Shown here: in pieces, positions 8,438-16,167 of the stretch
Position numbering within the stretch: the first letter of the stretch is position 1
Layout: each line of letters begins with the position of its first letter
Assembly: GCA_964017145.1 (NCBI GenBank)
Contig: CAXHKQ010000202.1
Coordinates: 1-17,383 of the forward strand
Length of the DNA: 17,383 nt
Direction: 5' to 3'
From: Agrocybe praecox
Lineage: Eukaryota; Basidiomycota; Agaricomycetes; Agaricales; Agrocybaceae
Notes under the pieces: model-generated
What the model was told of the DNA's origin: nothing
The model's input: the letters and a program-made list of their open reading frames with translations, nothing else
Databases searched by the model: none
Translations under genes and position numbers: made by a program

Positions 8438-11400
8438 TTAGTAGAACGACACGCTGATCTGGCGCCCCTCGAAGCGAGAGCCGTCCATCATTTCTGCATT
8501 GGGAATGTGTAAGAGCATGAATTAATAAACGCACTGCTTATCGAACAAATCAATTTGCCCAACTTACTTATTGCCATCTCAGCGTCACGTTCGTGACTGA
8601 ATCGCACCACTCCGCAGTCCTGGCTGCGAATCTCGGCGAACTTGACCTCACCGAACTCGCGGAACTTGTCGCGCAACGTTTGCCAGGTGCAGTTTTGGGG
8701 CAACTGAACAGAAAGTGAAAGAATGTGAGTTGTAGAAAATTTCGGATGATCCAATTATGTAACTTCTTATAATGAGCCTTTAGCAAATCTCAAATCTCAA
8801 AATACATTTTTTGTTTTCACTTTTCAGCCCTAAACATCGAGCTGCTCTATTTTGTTGTTTAGATTGGAAACTGAAGATTATGAAACATAAAACATTGTTT
8901 TAGTGAGAGTATCTCGCATTTGAAGAGCGACAGAGCTTCATAATAATCGGTTTCGGGTTAAAATCGCAATGTGTTGAGACGGATCCTTCTCTTCTATCGA
9001 TTAATGTCCTAGCCCAAGAAACAGCATAATCCCCAACATATAGAAACAAACAATCCCTAATAAGTTGCATGATTTGTCATGTTAAACTCACATTCCGAAT
9101 GACAATCGTGTCCGAACCGCTGCGCTGGCTGTTGCCCTGATTGCCGCTCTGGTTGCCGCCCATCTGGTTCTTGTTCTGCTGTTGCTGCTGCTGCTGCTGT
9201 TGCTGCTGCGGTTGTTGCTGCTGCTGCTGCTGCATCGGTGACTGCTGATCGTTGAAATCACCTCCGCCAGTGTTGTAATTACGCGACGCCGACGATTGGC
9301 CGCCCATGCCAAAGTCGTTGAATCCGCCACCTCCTCCGCCGCCACCGCCGCCAAAGTTCGACGAGGTACTGTAATTATTGCCACCGGCGCTTCCGCTCTT
9401 GTTCTGCTGTTGCTGCTGCATTTGCTGCTGTTGTTGCTGCTGCTGCTGCTGCTGTCCATACTGATTCCCACCATTGCCTCCACCGCCTTGCTGCTGCATA
9501 TCCTGCAGGTGTCCGCCCAAATTCAATCCCAACGAATGCAATCCAGCCGACGCCGACGACAGCAGACTGGAATTATTCAGCGCACCCAGTCCGCCCAGTC
9601 CGACCGCTCCCAGCGGCGGCATTCCACCAGCTCCGGGCACCGGCCCCAAAATACTCCCGGCCCCGTTTAGCGGCGCCGCCACCGGCACCGGAGCCGGCTG
9701 CCCCGACAGCCCCAACATCTGGCCACCAGCCAGACCCGCCAAACCGCCGGCCACATTCAGACCGGCAATGTGGCCGCCGGCGCCGCCCATGCCCAGCGTG
9801 CCCATGTTGGCCAGACCGGCGAGCCCAAGGCCGGACATACCGGCCAGATGGGTCTGGCCGAGCGAGTTGGCGGCCGCCAGGGCGGACATGTTGGTCTGGT
9901 GCAGCTGCTGCTGGTTCTGCTGGCCCCCAAGTTGACCCAAACCGCTCAGGTTCAGCTGGCCGCCGCTGAGCTGCTGGGCGATTTGCAGCTGCTGCAGATT
10001 CTGCTGCTGCTGCTGCTGTTGCTGCTGCTGGAGCTGTTGCTGCTGCTGGCTGTTTGCGTTGCCCGAGTTGCTGTTGTTGCCATTGCCGCCGCCGTTGTTG
10101 CCATTGTTGTTGTTGCCGCCGCCGTTATTATTGTTGTTCTGTTGCATGGTGATCAGATTGAGGGCGACGTTGCGCAACGGCTCGCCATTCGGTCCCAGAC
10201 CGATGCCGATGCTGTCGAGGCCCTCGGGCAGCTTCAGCACCTCGTTCTTGTCGGGCAGCCGGTCCAGGCGCACGGTCATGCGGCGCTCGTACAGCAGCTG
10301 CCGGTCGAACATCGAGATGGCCTGGACGGCCTCGACGGGATGCTCGTACTCGATCACGGCAAAGCCACGACTGTTGCCCTCCTTGTCGCAGGCCAGATCG
10401 ACGTTGACCACTTTGCCGGCGAGCTTGTAGATCTCGCGGAGTTTCTTCCAGTCCACTTGGTAGTCGAGCTAGACGCGTGGGTTGATTGTGTTGTGTTGAT
10501 TGGATCGGGTTATTAGAATGAGGTTTGTGGGAGTATGTTGATTGATCAGACTTGTCCAGACCTGATCGATCGGGTGCCAGCAATCAACATGTTTGAGAAG
10601 CCCTATTCATCGGCGTAGTTTCGACATAGCAAGTCCGATCCGAACGATCCTGCGATCACGCACGCATTGTACGCCTATGTACGATCGTGAACGTAGTTTC
10701 GACATAACGCATACGATGCAAATGATTTGAGATAATCGCACTGTACATCAATGGACGTTCGTAAACGCCGTTCAATTTGGAAATCTTGGATATGAAAAAC
10801 AGCTGATTCCTGGATTTGTTTACGTGAATCCAATTTTCATCGTCAGGAGAGACAAAAAACCTGATCGATCGGGTGCCTGCAATCCTCATGTTCAAGAAGC
10901 CCTATGCACCGGCGTTGTTTCGACATAACTATGTTCGTAAACTCGTCCAGCGAAAGTCGGACGACAGGCGACACAATTTGGAAAAAAATGGATAAGGAAA
11001 ACCAGATGATTCCAAATTCCGAAGGAGTTGATCAACGATGATACTGGGATTTATATACGATTGGGTAAGTAGAACGCGAACCGCGGGAGTCAGGCGACAC
11101 AATTTTGGAAGCAATGGATTAGGAACACTTCGGAAATGTTTACGGAGGATGAATGTGTACTTGAATTAGAATTCGCGAATCGGATTCAAATCAGAAATCA
11201 AGAACGGTGTGAGAAAATCTGGAAACAGATTCGTATTCAAGGATATGACTTACGAAAATTGAACCTCAACTCGTTTCTTTCACGTTCGGTTGGATCATAT
11301 TCATCAGACTGGAGGTGGAAATAGAACCGAAACTCAATTTCTTGATCAATGAATCAAAACGAAGCGAAGGTAGCGGTTTAACTTATCTTTGCAAAGCGTA

Positions 11401-14075
11401 CCAGACAGATTGATATGCAAAATACCGGCTTGGAAACCCCGATAACTTGTCCGAGTGGAAACAGACAAGTGAATGTTACCTTTGCTGTCTAACTCTTTCA
11501 GTCGCTGATCTCGTTCCTTTCAAAAGCTAACTGCACGCATGATAATATACTGGTCTTCTGTCAGAAATACAGCCGCACAACACTCCTTGGTAGTGTAAGT
11601 ATTAGTTTGGTTTGGATCAATAGTTTTTGGCGTTGCTTCGACAGGTAATGGATATATCGATATCATGATATCAATATCACTTGAGAATGGAGATGAAAAT
11701 GGAACCGAAATTCCAAATTCTCGTTGGTTGGATCATACAGATCAATAAATTGGAACACTGCGGCGTAGATTCAACAATCTGAAAAGCACAAACGGCAACA
11801 GGCAGTTTTGTTGAAATATCAACACACAGGTCAACGTTGAACAACTGTTCCAATATCGACTGAGGCGTGAGATTTAGTAGTGCGTGCATCTCCTGATAAT
11901 CAGATCAACAGACACACAAGTGCCATGTACGGGATTCGGAATAAACAGACGCGAAAAGAACGAATGTCCACCGGTTCAATTGTCCATTTTGTCGTTGTGG
12001 TTTCGGATGTAAGATGTGTCGATTGTCGTTATCGATTGTTTCTGTTCGTTCGAGATGTCGGTGGTGTTTGGTTTGGTTGTTGGGTGTTTGTCGTGTATGA
12101 AATTGGGGAAATACTCACATTGGCTACAAACACTTTCGTGTGCAGCGGACCCTGAATACCCAAGCTATCCAAAAACGAAGCGCTCAGACCGTACGTATTG
12201 AACGATGCTGGCTCATTATTGAAATCGCCGTTCTGGTCGTCGCGATCGTTGTAATTATTGAAGTGACCGCCACCTCCGCCGCCGCCGCCACCGCCTCCGT
12301 GACTGCCGTGATTGCCACCGCCTCCACCTCCTCCGCCGCCGCCGCCTCGGCTGCTCCTTCCAACGTCATCGTCATTGCGCTTGTTCCTGGATCAGCATGC
12401 GTGTCAAGTTTTGAACAAACACGAACCCCGCACCAACGAATCAATTGCCGCGCCGATTATTCCGCCGCAGACAACGCGAAACACAGCCGAGTTCGCCGAA
12501 CACAGCCCAACAGTATTGCAGCATAAGCAGTCAGTTTCCGAGCCCAAAGTGTTTTCGAACGGAAACGGAACAGAAGCAGCAATCGATTTGCAACGCAAAC
12601 CAATCGAGAAAACACAGCAGAACAACCAACACAGCGTCGCGGACAGAAGAGCAGACAACGCATCGGAAAAAGAGAAAAGAAAAACACATACTGGAATCAG
12701 TAAAATGGGTGAGGTTTGGTTGGGTTGTGGTTGGGAGAAATGTGTAAAAATGTGTGGAACGTTTAGTGTTGTTTGGAAAGTTTGAATAGAGCAATCGGCT
12801 GCTGCACCTAGAACTCTAGTGGCAATGATATTCAGACGGGTAAATCACGATTGGGCCTGTCAACAACTCTGCAATGGAAATGTTGTGTTTTGCAACTCTT
12901 CTTCGCCCTCTTAGAATACTGATTTTTGACTTAATATTTCTTATCGGCAGCAGAATTTCACTGGTTTCTTGCAGTATCGGTATTGTAGCGTAGCAGCGAC
13001 AAGACAATTGTGCGGCTTCTCACAGTTTGATCTTTAAAACCAGTTCTTGAAGACGTTCGAATACGAACTGTGGCTGGCTCCGGGCTGGCAGTTCTATACG
13101 ATTTTGAATAATTGGCTCGACTACTTGAAGTGTTTTCTTTCATAGTTTAAGTGGAAACGCCAGATAAAATGTTAAAATTGTAGAGAATACCAATTTACAA
13201 TTCGATGAAACGTCGACACCAACCAGCACAGTATGAAGAATACAGGAACCACACGATCTGCCATTTGTCTTCATCAGCTTACACATCGGTCAAACAATCC
13301 TATCAACCAAATAAACATCGAAGCCTCCTGATGCACAATCAGCATCATCTCGCCCCACTGACGAAGCTCCGACCAACCGACCGCTAATCTCGCTGCTCGC
13401 TGCTGCAAACCAAAATCGAAAATCGGAAACATTCAACACTTACGAGTAGTTCCAGTCCGAGTCTCGATCACGGTCTCGTCCTCCACGGCCGCCGCGACCA
13501 CTTCCCGAGCCACCGCCTCCGCCACCTCCACCGCCGCCTCCACCACTTCGCGATCCACCACTGACCGAACCACCACCTCCGCCTCCACTTCCGCCACCAC
13601 CGCCGCCACCACCGCCGCCGCCGCTGCTGCTGCCCCCATTCACAATGCGTCCAAACTGATCGCGCTCCTCGCCATGATCGTCCTTCACCACAATCTCGCG
13701 CCCATTCACCTCGTACCGATTCATCTTGTCCATCGCCTTCTGCACGCTATCCGGATCCTTGAACTCCACAATGCCGCAGCCGCGCGGCTTGCCGTTCTCA
13801 TCGTTGAACAGCTCGGCAAACTCCACCGTGCCGACGACGCCGCGGAACAGGTCCTTTAGATCCTGCCAGCGGTACTCGTACGGAATGTTCGACACGTAGA
13901 TGCGCTTGTTGATGCGCGGCACCACGCTGCGATCGCGGCCGCTGCTCGAGCTGCCGCCCTCGTTGTTGCCGCCGCCGCCACCGCCGGAGTCGACGGCATC
14001 GGAGAACCGGGTGCCACGGTCGCCACGGCGCGAGCGATCGCGCTGCGACGAGGAGGACTGCGTTTGGCTGTCCAT
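8438..14075 (-). CDS. rump: hnRNP M / Rumpelstiltskin-like RNA-binding protein with three RRMs, five coding exons
   Basis: Minus-strand exons 14075-13444, 12386-12119, 10468-9092, 8703-8568 and 8493-8438 join in phase to 822 residues plus TAA. RRM1 is about 58-132, with RNP2 IYVSNI and RNP1 GKPRGCGIVEF. RRM2 is about 296-371 (KVFVAN, split at the intron, then LDYQVDW and EGNSRGFAVIEY). RRM3 is about 754-821 at the C-terminus (IVIRN split from LPQNCTWQTLRDKF, then CGVVRF and MMDGSRFEGR). YRWQDLKDLFR, YEVNGRE and EAVQAISM are shared with Drosophila Rump, an hnRNP M homologue that binds nanos mRNA; the vertebrate relatives are HNRNPM and MYEF2. These are nuclear/cytoplasmic proteins in splicing and mRNA localisation. 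Linkers are low-complexity: Gly-rich after RRM1, Asn/Gly-rich at about 410-440, three poly-Gln tracts and a Gly/Ala/Leu-rich middle. Residue 805 (Lys) spans the last intron and is the least certain junction. Confidence 0.93.
8494..8567 (-). other. Short intron splitting RRM3
   Basis: A 74-bp GTAAGT...CAG intron on the minus strand, inside RRM3 shortly before its MMDG segment. It leaves a final coding exon of only 56 bp. Confidence 0.75.
8704..9091 (-). other. rump intron 3
   Basis: 388 bp, GTGAGT donor at 9091 and TTCAG acceptor at 8704, phase 0. AT-rich; no gene, repeat or structure stood out. It separates the RNP2 strand of RRM3 from the rest of the domain. Confidence 0.8.
9176..9233 (-). 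repeat. CAG/CAA tract encoding poly-Gln (residues ~712-731)
   Basis: Read on the minus strand, mixed CAG and CAA codons give about nineteen glutamines with one proline. Codon mixing (CAA interruptions) argues for a selected protein tract as well as repeat slippage. Confidence 0.9.
9403..9455 (-). repeat. CAG/CAA tract encoding poly-Gln (residues ~638-656)
   Basis: Minus-strand CAG/CAA codons give a glutamine run with one internal Met. Second of three in the RRM2-RRM3 linker. Confidence 0.9.
10000..10048 (-). repeat. CAG/CAA tract encoding poly-Gln (residues ~441-457)
   Basis: Minus-strand CAG/CAA codons give glutamines with one Leu, directly after the Asn/Gly-rich segment (10057-10140) that uses AAC/AAT and GGC repeats. 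Confidence 0.9.
10561..10628. repeat. Direct repeat copy 1 in rump intron 2
   Basis: A ~68-bp segment opening cctgatcgatcgggtgcc and closing gtttcgacata. It is about 87% identical by eye to copy 2 at 10860-10927, which begins 299 bp later. The end motif tttcgacata also occurs at about 10698-10707. Confidence 0.85.
10860..10928. repeat. Direct repeat copy 2 in rump intron 2
   Basis: Second copy of the 10561 segment, same orientation. Sequence beyond both copies also shows weaker similarity (gttcgtaaac, caatttggaaa and gattcc in the same order), suggesting a tandem unit of roughly 300 bp with deletions. Confidence 0.85.
10970..11125. repeat. Degenerate repeated segment (caggcgacacaattt) in rump intron 2
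   Basis: The stretch caggcgacacaatttggaa...aatggataaggaa near 10966-11000 recurs near 11091-11123 with a few differences. It may be a partial third unit of the ~300-bp tandem array. Confidence 0.65.
12387..13443 (-). other. rump intron 1 (1057 bp)
   Basis: GTAAGT donor at 13443, CCAG acceptor at 12387-12390, phase 2. The part next to exon 2 (about 12395-12690) is CA-rich on the plus strand, depleted in T runs and unlike the AT-rich remainder. The rest (12700-13440) shows no gene or repeat that I can support. A plus-strand open frame through the border (12312-12785) is the shadow of the glycine repeat running into this segment. Confidence 0.75.
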
Positions 14076-14079
14076 GAGT

Positions 14080-14291
14080 CTAGATCGAAGTTGGACGATG
14101 ATAAACAAAATATAAATGCTGGGGAGCGTCGCCGCAGAACGAAAAGCGCGGTGTTTGGTTTTTGTTTGCGAGTGTGTGTGTGTTGTTGTGCATGAATGCG
14201 CATCGTGTATGCGTGTATTCAAGATGGTCGCCGCGGATTCGACAAATATTTCGTAAACGTAAATCTCTTATCGTTGATATTTCGGACTTAC
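14080..14291 (-). other. Candidate 5' UTR intron of rump
   Basis: On the minus strand, CACCGG|GTAAGT at 14291 is a perfect donor. A pyrimidine-containing tract ending GATCTAG at 14080-14081 is a good acceptor just 4 bp before the ATG at 14075. This predicts a non-coding first exon upstream (beyond 14292) and a 212-bp intron. A transcript is needed to confirm it. Confidence 0.45.
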
Positions 14292-14487
14292 CCGGTGCTT
14301 TAGGATCGCGCAAAGACGATCGGTGTCCGCTGGAGCTCGTTAGAGGGGTGGTTATTGTATAACCAAGGATCCAACAGTTGGGGATGAAAACTGAAAACGT
14401 TCGGATTCGGGAAACACAACTTTTCACAATACGAGCGCGAGCTCAAGTGAAATTCACGATATGAGATAACAACAAAAGCGTCGAATG
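14292..14487. promoter_or_regulatory. Probable rump promoter / non-coding first exon region
   Basis: Lies upstream of the minus-strand gene and before the MITE. No ORF or clear core-promoter element identified; the call rests on position and on the inferred donor at 14291. Confidence 0.35.
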
Positions 14488-14790
14488 GCTGACGCTTGAG
14501 GGGCGAATCGCTCTGGAAATCGGCGAACTTCGGCGGAAATCATGTGAAAATCTTTAGAAATCTCTGAAAACGATTTGATTTTTTTTTTAATTTCTGGAAA
14601 TTTTTGAATTTTTTTAAATTCACAACAAAACTTAGGGAATTTTTGTCTCTGGAAACCTTTGGATAACTTCGACAAATTCTGAAAATCTTTAGAAAACTTC
14701 GAAAATCTCTGGAAATCTCTGGAAATCTATCAGATTTCCGAAAATCGGGGTACACCTCGAACAAGGGTGGTTCGCCCCTCGCTGACGTTT
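14488..14790. mobile_element. MITE-like element with 10-bp terminal inverted repeats and target duplication
   Basis: Element 14498-14780 (283 bp) starts gaggggcgaa and ends ttcgcccctc, perfect 10-bp inverted repeats. It is flanked by gctgacgctt (14488-14497) and gctgacgttt (14781-14790), a 9-of-10 direct repeat that looks like a target-site duplication. TSDs of 9-10 bp are a feature of Mutator-like (MULE) transposons, so a non-autonomous MULE-type MITE is my best guess. No coding capacity. Confidence 0.7.
14511..14738. repeat. Degenerate ~10-11 bp minisatellite filling the MITE interior
   Basis: Many imperfect units of the type ctctggaaat / ctttagaaaa / cttcgaaaat occur in one orientation, best conserved at 14695-14735. 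The reverse strand gives frames full of Phe, Lys and Ser, which are artefacts of the repeat. Confidence 0.75.
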
Positions 14791-15099
14791 GGAAATTGAG
14801 CGCTCGTCGGCGCTCGTCACCGAAAAATGTCTCTCTCTCCTTTCCTCATTTTCGAGTACGTTCGAATTCAATATTGATTTTTGAAGAGATAAAAATTAAT
14901 TATTTCTTATTTTCACAATTCTCGTCCTACAATTTTGAATTTCATGGAATAGAAGCCGCAAACATTTATTTCTGATTATCAGATAATATCCAAACGGATT
15001 GTCCTTTGCTCAATTCACATTTCACATCACTCATGTGGCGTGTGGCCCCAAGAGCGAAGTCTGTAGTTGGACTGGCCTGCACGCCGCCATCCTCGTCCA
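14791..15099. other. Spacer and LIN37 3' UTR
   Basis: No gene seen. Holds a short gcgctcgtc duplication (about 14799-14817), AT-rich sequence, and the LIN37 3' UTR with its polyA signal on the minus strand. Confidence 0.5.
14965..14970 (-). terminator. LIN37 polyadenylation signal
   Basis: TTTATT on the plus strand reads AATAAA on the minus strand, about 130 bp past the LIN37 stop. Confidence 0.6.
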
Positions 15100-15804
15100 C
15101 TATTTGTACAGCGCCTTCAGCACTTCGACGCTGCAGCCGTGCGTCTGCATCTGATACGCCTTGGCGTGCTGGTGCCAGCGCTTCCGGATGGGCTCGCAGC
15201 GACGCTTCAGATCGGCCAGCAGCTCCTCGCGGCTGGGCCGCGGCAAGTCCGGATCGTCGTCCAGATCCGCGTCGGCAATGCGATCGTCCTCCTCCTTCAG
15301 CGCCAGCGCCGCCGGATAGCGGCTGATCTTGCCCACCTGCTTGACGGCCGGCATCGAAGTGACCTGAGTGACGGTCCCCGCGCGCAGTTCGGCCGCCAGA
15401 TCGGGCAGCGGCTGACGACGCTTCGGCTCGGGCAGTTGGCGATTTGTGAAGCTGTAGTTTATGAAGCGTGTTACAAATTTGTAATAGGATTTTCATTACT
15501 AATAAAACTACCTCATCAACATCTCCGATCGCGGCTGGTTGAGCATCCAGGCACGGCAAATCGGGTACAGAGGCGAACCGGACGAGTACTTGGCCAGGTC
15601 CAGGCTGCGGTCGAACAGCTTCATGATGAACGTTTTTTCGCCGATGTGCGGCACCGCTTTCGAATCTCGCTTTGGCGGCCGGCCGCGATTGGGCACCGTT
15701 TGGTTGCCATCGAAGGCTGTGTGTCAATTGGTGAGTGGGTGGAATCGGTTATAACGTCGGATTCCGGCTGGATGGGAATACTTACGACGCTTTTTCGGGG
15801 GCAT
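15100..15804 (-). CDS. LIN37: LIN37 / Mip40, MuvB (DREAM) complex subunit, complete, three exons
   Basis: Minus-strand exons 15804-15786, 15716-15512 and 15451-15100 join in phase to 191 residues plus TAG. Introns are 69 and 60 bp, GT-AG. The first coding exon is only 19 bp (MPPKKR and one base). Family signature: [18 protein letters not shown] then [10 protein letters not shown] (residues 35-64), matching the LIN37 block MRLFDRSVDLA / LYPLCRAWM; and a C-terminal [20 protein letters not shown] helix ending in [12 protein letters not shown]37 (Mip40 in Drosophila) is a core subunit of MuvB, which joins E2F/RB proteins in DREAM to repress cell-cycle and developmental genes and joins Myb to activate them. 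It is somewhat shorter than vertebrate LIN37, mainly in the linker between the two blocks. The second intron's GTAGTT donor is weaker than the others, but phase and family order support it. Confidence 0.9.
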
Positions 15805-16167
15805 CTTTGGCGATTGTTTGACTATTGGCGGCGAGGAAATGGAAATCAAATCAAGAATGAAGCCAAACAAACTGAACTGAACTGAATAAACGCCATAGAA
15901 AAAGAGAGCGAGAGTTTGATCAGTGATGCCGATTATTTGAATTATTTTCCATGCGCTCTCTTCGAATTGAGAGTGCGTTCTAATAAATGAAGACGCTCGT
16001 CTTCTCGCGCTACTCTCGCGCGTTTTCTTTCTCTATTCTTTTGATTTCCCATTTCCCATTTCGTCAACAATCGAAGGCAACTTTTTTGTAATCAAACTCG
16101 CGTGAAACTCGCGCGTCGCATATAATTTCATCAACGCGTGCGTGCACTCACATTACAATATACAGAA
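15805..16167. promoter_or_regulatory. Probable bidirectional promoter between LIN37 and the THAP gene
   Basis: The start codons are 363 bp apart, head to head, so both 5' UTRs and promoters must fit here. The segment 15900-16035 is dense in GAGAG/CTCTC and CTCGCG motifs (agagagcgagag at about 15903-15914, gcgctctctt at about 15952, ctcgcgctactctcgcgcg at about 16003-16021), resembling GAGA-factor-type and CpG-containing insect promoter motifs. gcatataatttc at 16118-16129 is a possible TATA-like element for the THAP gene. Motif function is inference. Confidence 0.55.

Larger units (their letters stand above)
10469..12118 (-). other. rump intron 2 (1650 bp) with degenerate internal repeats
   Basis: Phase-0 intron between KVFVAN and LDYQVD; GTGAGT donor at 12118, TCTAG acceptor at 10469-10470. 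No credible coding sequence. It holds several direct-repeat families listed separately and a near-palindromic GATATC cluster at about 11649-11678. Probably assembled from old mobile-element debris. Confidence 0.75.

Noticed and set aside
9770..10516. 248-codon plus-strand frame rich in poly-Leu
   Set aside because: Complement of the CAG/CAA tracts of the hnRNP M gene; poly-Leu/Val runs are the shadow of poly-Gln/Asn codons.
11136..11324. 62-codon plus-strand frame in rump intron 2
   Set aside because: Short, composed of repeat-derived sequence and without similarity or splice context.
12312..12785. 157-codon plus-strand frame starting with poly-Pro
   Set aside because: Begins in the complement of the glycine repeat of rump exon 2 and runs into the intron; no domain. 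The odd composition of the intronic part is reported as a finding instead.
14454..14871. Several Phe/Lys/Ser-rich minus-strand frames
   Set aside because: Translation of the minisatellite inside the MITE.
14966..15727. 253-codon minus-strand frame over LIN37
   Set aside because: Out of frame with the LIN37 exons and passes through both introns' splice sites; LIN37 similarity is only in the spliced reading.
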